DNA of 64,000 bases from assembly GCF_900100795.1 (NCBI RefSeq), contig NZ_FNCO01000012.1, forward strand, positions 124,001 to 188,000, written 5' to 3'. A program made the position numbers and the translations under genes. Of this stretch, positions 16,630 through 25,706 are shown one piece after another; the first letter of the stretch is position 1, and every line of letters begins with the position of its first letter. Source of the DNA: Pseudomonas abietaniphila. Its GTDB lineage: Bacteria > Pseudomonadota > Gammaproteobacteria > Pseudomonadales > Pseudomonadaceae. A model generated the notes under the pieces. That model was not told the origin of the DNA. It made no database searches and saw only the letters and a program-made list of their open reading frames with translations.

Positions 16630-16715
16630 AACTCGGTATGGAGTTAACTTTACTCGGCTCTGGATTATTAAGAAGTCAATCGCATTAGTAGCAATCATCG
16701 CTGAAATTGATACTG
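16630..16715 (-). promoter_or_regulatory. duplicated upstream region, copy 2
   Basis: Shares the GGTATGGAGT block and the CATCGCTGAAATTGATA block with the region upstream of the other repeat-protein gene at the same relative distances, so the gene was duplicated with its control region. Confidence 0.5.
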
Positions 16716-16758
16716 CGAAAAGCGCGTGGTGATTCAGCCACTTAGCGGCCAGGGCCGC

Positions 16759-16793
16759 GAAAAAAAGGGGCAGCCACTTTGCGTGGGTGCCCC
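16759..16793 (-). terminator. intrinsic terminator of the MHS transporter
   Basis: On the minus strand GGGGCACCCAC - loop - GTGGCTGCCCC is followed by seven T, 45 bases after the transporter stop. Confidence 0.85.
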
Positions 16794-16838
16794 TGGGTTC
16801 GCGTGCGTGAGCGCGCTAATACGGCCCTTTCCGCGCGG

Positions 16839-18161
16839 TCAGTCGGTCTCGATCCGAGAATGCTTGCGGGTGTCCTTCATGAAGACGTAGACCAGCAACG
16901 AGCAGGCGATACAGGCGGTGACGTACCAGTAGTAGCCCGTTTCCATGCCGATGCTCTTGAACCACAACGCGATGTATTCGGCGGTGCCGCCGAAGATCGA
17001 GACGGTCAGTGCGTACGGCAGGCCGACGCCCAGTGCACGAATTTCGGTAGGGAAGAGCTCAGCCTTCACCACGGCGTTGATCGAGGTGTAACCGCTGACG
17101 ATGATCAGCGCCGCCATGATCAGGAAGAACGCACCCCACCAGGTTTGAATCGTGTGCAGCGTGGTGAGGATAGGTACCGTGCATAGCGTGCCGAGCACAC
17201 CGAAGGCAATCAGGATCGGGCGACGACCGATCTTGTCAGACAGCGCACCGATCACCGGTTGCAGCACCATGAACAGAAACAGTGTGGCGGCGGAAATGGT
17301 GGTGGAGTCGGTGATGCTCATGCCGACGGTGTTCACCAGGTATTTCTGCATGTAGGTGGTGTAGGTGTAGAACGCCAGGGTGCCGCCCATGGTCAGGCCG
17401 ACCACGGTCATGAGTTCCTTGGGATGACGCATCAGGGTGCGCATCAGGCTCTCTTTTGGTTCTTCCTTCTTTTTGGTGAACGACTCGGTTTCTTCCATGC
17501 CGCGACGCAGGAACAGCGCGACGACAGCGCAGAGCGCGCCGATGGCAAACGGAATGCGCCAGCCCCAGGTGTTCAGTTGCTCGGTGGTGAGTGTTTGTTG
17601 CAGCACGATCAACACGCCCAGCGCGATGAGCTGGCCGGAGATCAGCGTCACGTACTGGAAGCTGGAGAAGAAGCCACGACGTTCCTTGGTCGCCATCTCG
17701 CTGAGGTAGGTCGCCGAGGTGCCGTATTCGCCGCCGACCGACAGGCCCTGCAGCAAGCGAGCGAACACCAGCAGGACAGGGGCGCCGACGCCGATGGTTT
17801 CATAACCGGGCGTGAGCGCGATGATCAGTGATCCGAAGCACATCAGCAGAACCGAGGCCATCAAGGCAGCTTTGCGGCCCTTGCGATCAGCGTAAAGGCC
17901 CATCAGCCAGCCGCCGATTGGGCGCATTAAAAACCCGACCGCGAAGATCGCGGCAGTGTTGAGCAGTTGTGCGGTGGTGTCGCCTTTGGGGAAGAAGACT
18001 TTGGCGAAGTAAAGGGAGAAGGCAGCGTAGACGTACCAGTCGTACCACTCGACCATGTTGCCGACCGAACCGCTAAAAATGGATTTCAGGCGACTTCGGG
18101 TGGTCTTGTCGGCGACGGGTGCGGCAGCCGATCCGTTGGAAACAGAGTTGGGAATAGCCAT
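16839..18161 (-). CDS. MHS-family dicarboxylate/alpha-ketoglutarate:H+ symporter
   Basis: A 440-aa, 12-helix major facilitator of the metabolite:H+ symporter family (KgtP/ProP-like). Markers are GNMVEWYDWYVYAAFSLYFAK in helix 1, GRKAALMAS after helix 2 and RLLQGLSVGGEYG in helix 4. It resembles the Pseudomonas transporter for C5 dicarboxylates such as alpha-ketoglutarate. That transporter depends on sigma-54 and the MifS/MifR system in P. aeruginosa (known from that species), and here mifR and mifS lie directly upstream on the same strand. A -24/-12 promoter and a CA motif precede the gene. AGGAAA is the ribosome site. The substrate is inferred from family and context. Confidence 0.85.
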   Translation of the reverse strand: MAIPNSVSNGSAAAPVADKTTRSRLKSIFSGSVGNMVEWYDWYVYAAFSLYFAKVFFPKGDTTAQLLNTAAIFAVGFLMRPIGGWLMGLYADRKGRKAALMASVLLMCFGSLIIALTPGYETIGVGAPVLLVFARLLQGLSVGGEYGTSATYLSEMATKERRGFFSSFQYVTLISGQLIALGVLIVLQQTLTTEQLNTWGWRIPFAIGALCAVVALFLRRGMEETESFTKKKEEPKESLMRTLMRHPKELMTVVGLTMGGTLAFYTYTTYMQKYLVNTVGMSITDSTTISAATLFLFMVLQPVIGALSDKIGRRPILIAFGVLGTLCTVPILTTLHTIQTWWGAFFLIMAALIIVSGYTSINAVVKAELFPTEIRALGVGLPYALTVSIFGGTAEYIALWFKSIGMETGYYWYVTACIACSLLVYVFMKDTRKHSRIETD

Positions 18162-18179
18162 TGGATTTCCTGCAAGTCA

Positions 18180-18187
18180 TTGTTTTT
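18180..18187 (-). promoter_or_regulatory. Hfq/Crc (CA) motif before the MHS transporter
   Basis: On the mRNA strand AAAAACAA matches AANAANAA and lies just upstream of the AGGAAA ribosome site, fitting catabolite repression of a dicarboxylate uptake gene. Confidence 0.45.
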
Positions 18188-18223
18188 AGAAGGATCGCAG
18201 CGATGCGGTCTTGCAAGGGTGAT

Positions 18224-18239
18224 AGCAGGAGACGTGCCA
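18224..18239 (-). promoter_or_regulatory. sigma-54 (-24/-12) promoter
   Basis: On the minus strand TGGCACGTCTCCTGCT matches the RpoN consensus TGGCACG-N4-TTGCT with one mismatch and exact GG-N10-GC spacing. It would start transcription about 50 bases before the transporter ATG. Confidence 0.8.
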
Positions 18240-18313
18240 AGCCCGAAAGGCCCGGTCTAGAAGGGTTTGCTTGCAGTGGATGAGCGGAAAACCGCCGATG
18301 CGCGGGGGTTGGA

Positions 18314-18331
18314 TGAGCGAAATTTTGCTCA
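18314..18331. promoter_or_regulatory. palindromic upstream activating site, candidate MifR box
   Basis: TGAGCGAAATTTTGCTCA is an 18-base palindrome with one mismatched pair, centred about 90 bases upstream of the -24/-12 element, the usual place for an NtrC-type enhancer site. A TGAGCGG half-site lies nearby at 18280. Confidence 0.55.
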
Positions 18332-18455
18332 TGTCGCGCGTTGTTGCAGGTGCGCGCTTGCTCAGGATGGCATGGGGGCAGCCAGCCTATTCGTATCAGG
18401 TCGATCGCATTCGCCACCGTCGTAACCTCCGGCAGCTCCTACAGTGGACGGGGTC

Positions 18456-19802
18456 CTACAAAGGGTCGCCGTTGTCAGGAAGAAACACTTCCCGGATCAA
18501 CCCGTGACGCTGCATCTTTTCATTCAGCGTTCGGCGCGGCAGTTGCAGCTCGTTCAGCACCGCCTTGATATCGCCTTTATGCCGGCTCAGCGCCGAGCGC
18601 AGGCAATGGGCCTCGAACGCTTCCTGTTGCGCCGCCAGCGACTGTCCGGCCGGCATGTCCACCGAGGCTGGATTCTCCAGCCCGAGCACCTGACGTTCGG
18701 CGGCGTTGGCCAGCTCCCGCACATTGCCCGGCCAGTCATGGCTGAGCAAATGACTCAGTTGCCCACCGCCGAGCACCGGCGTGCTGCGGCCCAGACGTTC
18801 CGCCGCCTGCCGTGAGAAATGACCGAACAGCAGCGGGATGTCTTCGCGCCGTTCGCGCAAGGGGGGCAGGCGCAGCTCGGCAATGTTGAGGCGGTACGCC
18901 AGGTCTTCACGAAAACGCCCGGACCTGGCTTCTGCCAGCAGATCCGGCTTGGTCGCGGCCACGATGCGCAGGTCAACCTCGATACTCTGGTTAGAGCCCA
19001 ATCGTTCAAGGCGCCGATCCTGAATCACCCGCAGTAACTTCACCTGTTGCGCCAGTGGCATGCTTTCGATTTCGTCGAGGAACAGCGTACCGCCGTGGGC
19101 GAACTCCAGTTTGCCGATGCGCTTGCCCTGGGCGCCTGTGAACGCGCCGCTTTCATGGCCAAACAGCTCGGCTTCAAACAGTTGCTCGGGAATGGCGGCA
19201 CAGTTGACGGCCACGAACGGTTTGCTGGCCCGAGGGCCGAAGTCGTGCAGGCAGCGCGCAACCATTTCCTTGCCGCTGCCGGTTTCGCCCCGAATCAACA
19301 CATTGACTGGCAGTTGGGCGAGGTCTTGAACCTGACGGCGCAGGGTCTGAATGCTCGGCGACAGGCCCAGCAACGTGGCTTCGAGGCGGCTGCGATTGTC
19401 CGCCTGTTCATGCAAACGACGGTTCTCCAGCACCAATCGGCGTTTTTCCAGCGCACGGCGCAGACTGCCGAGCAGGGTTTGCGGGGTGAACGGTTTCTCC
19501 AGAAAGTCATAGGCGCCGTCGCGCATGGCATCCACCGCCATGGGTACATCGCCGTGCCCCGTCAGCAGAATCACGGGCAAGTCAGGATCCCGTGCCTGTA
19601 TCTGGGCCAATAGCTCCAGCCCGCCCATACCCGGCATGCGCACATCGCTGAGGATCACGCCGGGAAAGTGCTCGGGCAGCTGCGCCAGGCAGTCTTCGGC
19701 ACGACTGAACACTTGCACCTCGAAGTCAGACAGCGACAGCCATTGTTCGACCGCTTCACGAATAGGGGCCTCGTCATCGACCACGATCACCGAGTTCAGC
19801 AT
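18456..19802 (-). CDS. mifR: sigma-54-dependent response regulator MifR (DctD-like)
   Basis: A 448-aa NtrC-class activator. The receiver domain (1-120) has phospho-acceptor Asp53 in LSDVRMPG and Lys103. The AAA+ domain has Walker A GETGSGKE (172-179), the sigma-54 contact loop GAFTGA (219-224) and the VDLRIVAATKPDL region. A Fis-type helix-turn-helix is at the C-terminus (KGDIKAVLNELQLPRRTLNEKM). It is encoded with the MifS-like kinase (7-base overlap) and upstream of the transporter whose promoter has a -24/-12 element. The symbol rests on context and recall. DctD is the alternative name for the same class. Confidence 0.85.
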   Translation of the reverse strand: MLNSVIVVDDEAPIREAVEQWLSLSDFEVQVFSRAEDCLAQLPEHFPGVILSDVRMPGMGGLELLAQIQARDPDLPVILLTGHGDVPMAVDAMRDGAYDFLEKPFTPQTLLGSLRRALEKRRLVLENRRLHEQADNRSRLEATLLGLSPSIQTLRRQVQDLAQLPVNVLIRGETGSGKEMVARCLHDFGPRASKPFVAVNCAAIPEQLFEAELFGHESGAFTGAQGKRIGKLEFAHGGTLFLDEIESMPLAQQVKLLRVIQDRRLERLGSNQSIEVDLRIVAATKPDLLAEARSGRFREDLAYRLNIAELRLPPLRERREDIPLLFGHFSRQAAERLGRSTPVLGGGQLSHLLSHDWPGNVRELANAAERQVLGLENPASVDMPAGQSLAAQQEAFEAHCLRSALSRHKGDIKAVLNELQLPRRTLNEKMQRHGLIREVFLPDNGDPL

Positions 19803-21553
19803 AGGGGTTCAGCCTCCGGGGCCTGGGTCAGACAGAAGAAAAACCGCGCGCCGTTCGCGAGGTTCTCGGCGCTCAGACGTCCTCCTAGCTCATGGACGAT
19901 AGCGTAGGACACCGCCAGCCCGAGACCGAGCCCGTCGCCGACGGGTTTGGTGGTGAAGAATGGATCAAAGATATTCGCCAGATGCGCCTCGGCAATTCCG
20001 CTGCCGCTGTCAACCACGCTCAGGCGCCAGTGATCGCCCTCGGCGTCGATACGGATTTCCAGCCGCTTGAGCGGTTGTTCGCGCATGGCGTCCAGGGCAT
20101 TGCGCAGCAGATTGATGAGCACTTGCTCAAGACGAATCGCATCGCCCCGCACCCAGGCAGGACGCGTCAGGTCCAGGACACAGCTCACGCGTTCCTCGCG
20201 AATTCTGGCGTCGAGCAGCAACATCGCCTGATCGACCACGCAGGCAAGGTCCACGCGCTCGCGCAGGCCGCTGGGGCTTTTGCGGGCAAAGGTCTTGAGA
20301 TGCCCGGTAAGCGCCGCCATGCGGGTCAATTGCTGGTCGAGCAGAGTCAGCGCCTTATAAGCGTCATCGACCCGGCCATGGTCGAGCAGTAAGCGCAGGG
20401 TTGCCAGTTGCATGCGTTGTGCGGTCAGCGGCTGGTTGATTTCGTGAGCGAGGGCGGCGGACATCTGTCCCAGCGCAGCGAGCTTGGTCGATTGCACCAG
20501 ACCGTCCTGAGCGGTTCGTAAATCCCGGGTGCGCGCTTCGACCAGTTGTTCCAGTTCCTCGCGACTGCGTTGACGCATGCGCGCCAGTCGCCAGCGCTGA
20601 TAAAGAAACAGCCCGAGGAACACCAGTGTCAGCCAGGTGCCGGCCGCTGCCAATGCGGCGTTGCGAAGGTCTTCAGGGGCAGGCTGAGGTTTGCGAAGCA
20701 GGTGCAGCGTCCACCCTTCCGGTTGCAAGGGTAACGACTGCCAGAGGTAATCGGTCGTACCCTCGGGCGCGACAACCCGGCTCAGGTGGCTGCTGTCGTT
20801 GAAGGTGCGCAGCGGTTCTTGAGTCAGTGGCGTCAACGGCTGTTTATCGTACTGGCGGGTGCTGCCCAGTTCGGTGCGGTCCTGATCCGACAGCGGGTGC
20901 AGTGAGCGATAGCGCCAGCCGGGCTGATTGGCGATGAACACCACGCCCTTTGCATCGCTGACCAGCAACAAATCGTCGCCCTGCGCCCACGTGTGCTCAA
21001 GGTCCGGGAACTCCAGCTTCACGACCATCGCACCGATGAAAAGCCCGGCGTCGTCGCGCACCGCATTGGCCAGGAAGTAGCCGGGGATGCCGCTGGTGAC
21101 CCCGACCGCGTAAAACCGCCCGACGCCGGTCGCTTTGGTCTGCGTGAAATAAGGACGAAACCCGTAGTTGTGGCCGACGTAGCTGCTGGGCAGTTTCCAG
21201 TTGCTGGCGCCGATCGCCAGTCCGTCACGATCAAGCAGTTCCAGCGTCGAGGATTGCGCGGCGCCGTTGATCTGCTCGAGTTTGAGATTGAGGGCTTGCG
21301 TGGTTTCAGCGCCGACCGGTCCGCGCAGGGCGGCGCGCAGCTCCGGGTCCAGCGCCAGGACGGCGGGGAGGGCACGGTAACGCTCGATCAGGGTTTGCAG
21401 GGTGTTGGCGTAGAGCGAAAGCTGGTCCTGGGCGCGAGCTGCCTCGTCTTCGAGCGAATGGCGTTGCGCCTGATGCATCGCCAGGGTCGCGACAATCACG
21501 GCGCCCGCCAGGATGAGCAGGACATATAACGGAAGGCGGGCGGCGCGGGGCAT
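19796..21553 (-). CDS. mifS: sensor histidine kinase MifS (DctB-like)
   Basis: A 585-aa inner-membrane kinase. It has an N-terminal helix (8-28), a large periplasmic double-Cache sensor (about 30-300, with ASNWKLPSSYVGHNYGFRPYF typical of DctB sensors), a second helix near 300-320, then a coiled coil. HisKA follows, with phospho-acceptor His in ALAHEINQPL, then HATPase_c with N-box LINLLRNALDA and G-boxes DSGSGIAE and GDGLGLGLA. In DctB-type sensors the Cache domain binds C4/C5 dicarboxylates. The short overlap with the regulator gene shows the two are co-expressed. Confidence 0.87.
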   Translation of the reverse strand: MPRAARLPLYVLLILAGAVIVATLAMHQAQRHSLEDEAARAQDQLSLYANTLQTLIERYRALPAVLALDPELRAALRGPVGAETTQALNLKLEQINGAAQSSTLELLDRDGLAIGASNWKLPSSYVGHNYGFRPYFTQTKATGVGRFYAVGVTSGIPGYFLANAVRDDAGLFIGAMVVKLEFPDLEHTWAQGDDLLLVSDAKGVVFIANQPGWRYRSLHPLSDQDRTELGSTRQYDKQPLTPLTQEPLRTFNDSSHLSRVVAPEGTTDYLWQSLPLQPEGWTLHLLRKPQPAPEDLRNAALAAAGTWLTLVFLGLFLYQRWRLARMRQRSREELEQLVEARTRDLRTAQDGLVQSTKLAALGQMSAALAHEINQPLTAQRMQLATLRLLLDHGRVDDAYKALTLLDQQLTRMAALTGHLKTFARKSPSGLRERVDLACVVDQAMLLLDARIREERVSCVLDLTRPAWVRGDAIRLEQVLINLLRNALDAMREQPLKRLEIRIDAEGDHWRLSVVDSGSGIAEAHLANIFDPFFTTKPVGDGLGLGLAVSYAIVHELGGRLSAENLANGARFFFCLTQAPEAEPLC

Positions 21554-21576
21554 AAATAGGCCTGAGGATGCTGACC

Positions 21577-21667
21577 GTGTAGGAGCGCGCTTGCCCGCGA
21601 TAGCAACCTGTCAGTCCCCTCGGCAGGCGAGGAAGGCATGCAATCTCGGGCAAGTGCGCTCCTACAC
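21577..21667. repeat. inverted REP pair (BIME)
   Basis: TGTAGGAGCGCGCTTGCC...CGCGA and TCTCGGGCAAGTGCGCTCCTACA face each other across about 45 bases, between the kinase gene start and the end of bglX. Confidence 0.85.
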
Positions 21668-21717
21668 GTTAATCTCTTCGTGGTGCGGTCTGGGCACCGC
21701 ACCACCCACAGCAAGGC

Positions 21718-24018
21718 TTAAAGCAGATTGAACGTCGTTTCTTTCACGTCCTTGGAGTCCAGGCCGATCATCAGCTTGAATTCGCCTGCTTCTGCCGCGT
21801 ACTTGAGCGACGGATTGAAGAACTTCAGGTCTTCCTCGGTCACGGTGAAGGTCACCGATTTTTCTTCGCCAGGCTTCAACATCACCTTCTGGAAGTTCTT
21901 CAGTTCTTTCACCGGACGACTGATGGACGCAGCCACATCACGCAGGTAAAGCTGAACCACGGTTTCACCCGCGACCTTGCCGATGTTCTTCACTTGAACG
22001 GTCGCGGTCAGTTTGTCTTTGCGGGTCATCTTGTTGACCGACAGCACGATGTCCGAAACGCTGAACTGGGTGTAGCTCAGGCCGTAACCAAACGGGAACA
22101 GCGGGCTGGTCGGCTCCTCGAAGTAGTTCGAGGTGTAGTTCGAGTCGTTCTCGCGATACGGACGACCGGTGTTCAGGTGATTGTAGTAGGCAGGCACCTG
22201 ACCGACCGAGCGAGGGAACGTCATCGGCAGTTTGCCCGACGGGTTGTAGTCGCCGAACAGCACGTCCGCCAGCGCGTTGCCGCCTTCTGTGCCCAGGAAC
22301 CAGGTTTCAAGCATGGCATCGGCCTGCTTGTTCTCTTCACCCAGCGCCAGCGGCCGGCCGTTCATCAGCACGATGACCAGCGGTTTGCCCGTGGCTTTGA
22401 GCGCCTTGATCAAATCGCGCTGACGGCCTGGAAGTACCAGATCCACGCGGCTCGCGGCTTCGTGCGACATGTTGCGTGATTCGCCAACCACGGCCACGAC
22501 CACGTCCGACTGCTGGGCGACCTTGACCGCCTCGTCGATCATGTCCTGCTCGGGACGGCCGTCGATGTGAATCTGGTCGTCCATCTTGTCCAGGTAGGTG
22601 ATCGCTTCCTGGTTGTCGGTCACGTTGGTGCCGGCGGCGTAGAGAATCTTCGCTTTGTCGCCGATGGCATTGGCCAGACCGTCGTAGGCGCTGACGGTCT
22701 GACGCGCCAGACCGGCGGCAGACCAGCTGCCCAGCATGTCCAGCGAGCTCTTGGCCAGCGGGCCGACAATGGCAATGGTGCCTTCTTTCTTCAGTGGCAG
22801 GGTGTTGTGGTCGTTTTTCAACAGGACCATGCTGCGGCGCGCGACATCGCGGGCCTCGGCGCGGTGCAGCCGGTTTTCGGCATCGCGATCGACCGGGTCG
22901 TCGACAGCCGCACCGATGCGCAGGTAAGGGTTGGCGAACAGGCCCATTTCCCACTTCGCGCCGAGCACTTCACGCACGGCATTGTCGACTTCCTTGATCG
23001 ACACTTCACCGTTCTTGACCAGCGCAGGGAGCTCTTCTCCGTACGCTTTGTCGTTCATGCTGAGGTCGACACCGGCCTTGATTGCCAGCTTCGCGGCTTC
23101 GCGGAAGTCCTTGGCGACGCCGTGGTCGATCAGCTCCTTGATGGCGCCGTGGTCGCTGACGGTGACGCCCTTGAAGCCCCAGTCCTTGCGCAGCACGTCT
23201 TGCAGCAACCAGGCGTTGGCCGTCGAAGGCACGCCGTTGATGGAGTTCAGTGCGACCATCACACCCCCTGCGCCCGCATCGATGGCGGCGCGGTACGGCG
23301 GGAGGTAGTCCTGTTGCATGCGCACCGGGCTCATGTCGACGGTGTTGTAATCGCGACCGCCTTCCACTGCACCGTAAAGGGCGAAGTGTTTGACGGCGGC
23401 CATGATGCTGTTCGGTGCTTGCGTGCTGGTGCCCTGGAAAGCGCGGGTCATCGTCGCGGAAAGGCGCGAAACGAGATACGTGTCCTCGCCGAAGCCTTCG
23501 GAGCTGCGACCCCAGCGGGCATCACGGGTGATGTCGACCATCGGCGCGAAGGTCATGTCTACGCCATCGGCAGCGGCTTCGATCGCGGAAACGCGACCGG
23601 CGCGGGTGACGGCGTCCATGTCCCAGGTCGACGCCAGGCCCAGGCTGATCGGGAATATGGTGCGCTGGCCGTGGATCACGTCGTAGGCGAAGAACATCGG
23701 GATCTTCATACGGCTGTGGGCGACGGCAGCGTCTTGCATGGCGCGGTTATCGGGCAGCAGGACGGAGTTGAAGGTGCCGCCGATTCTGCCTGCGGCGATT
23801 TCCTTGACGATTTCCGACTTCGGCATTTCCGGCCCGATGCTGATGAGGCGCAACTGACCGATCTTCTCGTCGAGGGTCATTTGCTTCATCAGGTTGGAGA
23901 TGAATGCATTCTTGGCTTGTAACGTGGACAGGTTACTGGCGGGGCTGGTTGCGGTTTCGGCCCAGGCGGACTGACTGGCCAAACCGATGACTAGACTCAG
24001 TAAACACAGCTTATTCAT
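21718..24018 (-). CDS. bglX: periplasmic beta-glucosidase BglX (GH3)
   Basis: A 766-aa glycoside hydrolase family 3 enzyme, the same size as E. coli BglX. A signal peptide of about 22 residues (MNKLCLLSLVIGLASQSAWA) is followed by the TIM-barrel-like domain with catalytic nucleophile Asp in GVTVSDHGA, the alpha/beta sandwich domain (LLKNDHNTLPLKK, VVVAVVGES) and a C-terminal fibronectin III-like domain (VQVKNIGKVAGETVVQLYL). It removes terminal beta-linked glucose from oligosaccharides such as cellobiose. ATG at 24018 is preferred to a TTG ten codons upstream. It stands alone with no sugar transporter next to it. Confidence 0.92.
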   Translation of the reverse strand: MNKLCLLSLVIGLASQSAWAETATSPASNLSTLQAKNAFISNLMKQMTLDEKIGQLRLISIGPEMPKSEIVKEIAAGRIGGTFNSVLLPDNRAMQDAAVAHSRMKIPMFFAYDVIHGQRTIFPISLGLASTWDMDAVTRAGRVSAIEAAADGVDMTFAPMVDITRDARWGRSSEGFGEDTYLVSRLSATMTRAFQGTSTQAPNSIMAAVKHFALYGAVEGGRDYNTVDMSPVRMQQDYLPPYRAAIDAGAGGVMVALNSINGVPSTANAWLLQDVLRKDWGFKGVTVSDHGAIKELIDHGVAKDFREAAKLAIKAGVDLSMNDKAYGEELPALVKNGEVSIKEVDNAVREVLGAKWEMGLFANPYLRIGAAVDDPVDRDAENRLHRAEARDVARRSMVLLKNDHNTLPLKKEGTIAIVGPLAKSSLDMLGSWSAAGLARQTVSAYDGLANAIGDKAKILYAAGTNVTDNQEAITYLDKMDDQIHIDGRPEQDMIDEAVKVAQQSDVVVAVVGESRNMSHEAASRVDLVLPGRQRDLIKALKATGKPLVIVLMNGRPLALGEENKQADAMLETWFLGTEGGNALADVLFGDYNPSGKLPMTFPRSVGQVPAYYNHLNTGRPYRENDSNYTSNYFEEPTSPLFPFGYGLSYTQFSVSDIVLSVNKMTRKDKLTATVQVKNIGKVAGETVVQLYLRDVAASISRPVKELKNFQKVMLKPGEEKSVTFTVTEEDLKFFNPSLKYAAEAGEFKLMIGLDSKDVKETTFNLL

Positions 24019-24300
24019 GAATGATTTTCTCAAGGCGTTGACCGGCAACTCGCGCGAAATACCGGGTGGCCTTTGTTTTTGGTGTGAAACCTTTGGTTTT
24101 TATTGTCATCAGGACGGGGAGTCGCTGAACTCCCGAGGCATATGAGCATCAGTAGCGCAGCGAGTTTTATCTGATTGCTGCTTGGCAATCCAGTGCCCTG
24201 ACAACGTGATGGGGCAAGATTATGCCGGGGATCGTCCGATTTGGCTAAAGTCATGGTCAGACGGGAAGACTAATGCAGGACATGAAGGGGCACACAGGCC

Positions 24301-24924
24301 ATGCAAATAGAGCGTTACGGGCACATTCGGGGCAGTCGTTACAATTTGTCACTGGCGCTGCTGATGCTGTTAAGCACGTTGCTGGCCGGTTGCGGCATCA
24401 ACAATATTCCGACCTATGACGAGCAGGTCAAAGCCGCCTGGGCCCAGGTGCAGAACCAGTATCAGCGCCGCGCCGACCTGATCCCCAATCTGGTCGAAAC
24501 CGTGAAGGGCTATGCCAAGCAGGAGCAGGAGACGCTCACGGCGGTGATCGAGGCCCGGGCCAAGGCCACGTCTATCCAGATCGATGCCAATACGCTCAAC
24601 GATCCGGCCAAACTCAAGCAGTTTCAGGACGCGCAAGGTCAGTTGACCGGTGCTTTGAGTCGTCTGATGGTGGTGTCCGAGCGCTATCCGGACCTGAAGT
24701 CCAACCAGAACTTCCTGTCGCTGCAATCGCAGCTTGAGGGGACAGAAAACCGGATTGCCGTGGCACGTCGCGATTTCATCGCTGCGGTTGAGAAGTACAA
24801 CACCGAAATCCGTACCTTTCCTGGTCGTCTCTGGCATTCGGTGATGTACAGCGATCTGCCGATCCGGCCTAACTTCGAAGCCACCGCTGCAGACGCTGAC
24901 AAAGCGCCGCAAGTGAAATTCTGA
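24301..24924 (+). CDS. LemA-family lipoprotein
   Basis: A 207-aa LemA-family protein. The N-terminus has a lipobox LLAGC (Cys31), so the mature protein is a lipid-anchored protein with the long antiparallel helical LemA fold. The family hallmark NQYQRRADLIPNLVETVKGYAKQE is present (residues about 55-78). The conserved NRIAVARRDFIAAVEKYN follows, and the tail ends in FPGRLWHSVMYSDLPIRPNFEATA. LemA genes are regularly paired with TPM-domain genes, as here. Its exact role is unclear; links to envelope stress and secretion are proposed for the family. Confidence 0.9.
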   Translation: MQIERYGHIRGSRYNLSLALLMLLSTLLAGCGINNIPTYDEQVKAAWAQVQNQYQRRADLIPNLVETVKGYAKQEQETLTAVIEARAKATSIQIDANTLNDPAKLKQFQDAQGQLTGALSRLMVVSERYPDLKSNQNFLSLQSQLEGTENRIAVARRDFIAAVEKYNTEIRTFPGRLWHSVMYSDLPIRPNFEATAADADKAPQVKF

Positions 24925-25679
24925 TGGCGCGCGCGGGGCGGGGCATTCTGTTCGCCTTTCTGGCGATGTCGGTTGGCCTGTGTGCCCAATGGGCCCAGGC
25001 CGAACTGAAGTTTCCAGCGCTGAGCGGTCAGGTCGTCGACACGGCCGCAATGATCGACAACGAGAGCAAGGAGCGGCTGTCCCAGATGCTGCGGGCTCAT
25101 GAAGAGCTCACCACTGAACAGGTCGTGGTGGTCACGCTGCCCAATCTGCAAGGCTCGACCATTGAGGATTTTGGCTACCAACTCGGTCGTTTTTGGGGCA
25201 TCGGCCAGAAGGGCAAAGACAACGGCGCGTTACTGATCGTCGCCAAGGACGAGCGCAAGGTGCGTATCGAAGTCGGCTACGGCCTGGAAGACCGGCTGAC
25301 GGACGCACAGTCCTCGGTGATCATCAATCAGGTCATCACGCCGGCGTTCAAGCAAGGTGATTTCGTCGGCGGCATCAGTAAAGGCACCGAAGCCATCGTG
25401 CAGGTGCTGGGCGGCGATCCGCTGGCTGAGCCCGCGGTCGGTGCGTCCGGGGGCGACGATGTCACTGACTGGAAAATGAGCCTGCTGTTTCTCATCCTCT
25501 TCGTGGCCTTCGTCTTTATCAACATGCGCTGGGGCCGTGCTTTGGGTGGCCTGGGCGGTGGCTATATCGGCTCGGGAGGCGGCGGTGGTGGCTTCGGTTC
25601 CGGCGGCTCCGGCGGTGGCGGGGGCATGCGCGGCGGTGGTGGCAGTTTTGGCGGCGGCGGTGCCTCCGGTGGCTGGTAG
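24924..25679 (+). CDS. TPM-domain (YgcG-type) membrane protein with Gly-rich tail
   Basis: A 251-aa protein. It has a signal peptide of about 26 residues, a TPM domain (about 35-170, starting GQVVDTAAMIDNESKERLSQ, with GYGLEDRLTD), one transmembrane helix near 190-210 and a glycine/serine-rich C-terminus ending GGASGGW. The ATG overlaps the LemA stop by one base. TPM proteins sit on the periplasmic or outer face of the membrane and in some systems act as phosphatases or photosystem/respiratory repair factors. Here it is probably a partner of the LemA protein. Confidence 0.88.
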   Translation: MARAGRGILFAFLAMSVGLCAQWAQAELKFPALSGQVVDTAAMIDNESKERLSQMLRAHEELTTEQVVVVTLPNLQGSTIEDFGYQLGRFWGIGQKGKDNGALLIVAKDERKVRIEVGYGLEDRLTDAQSSVIINQVITPAFKQGDFVGGISKGTEAIVQVLGGDPLAEPAVGASGGDDVTDWKMSLLFLILFVAFVFINMRWGRALGGLGGGYIGSGGGGGGFGSGGSGGGGGMRGGGGSFGGGGASGGW

Positions 25680-25706
25680 TCGATAGCTCAATAAGGATTG
25701 CAGTGC

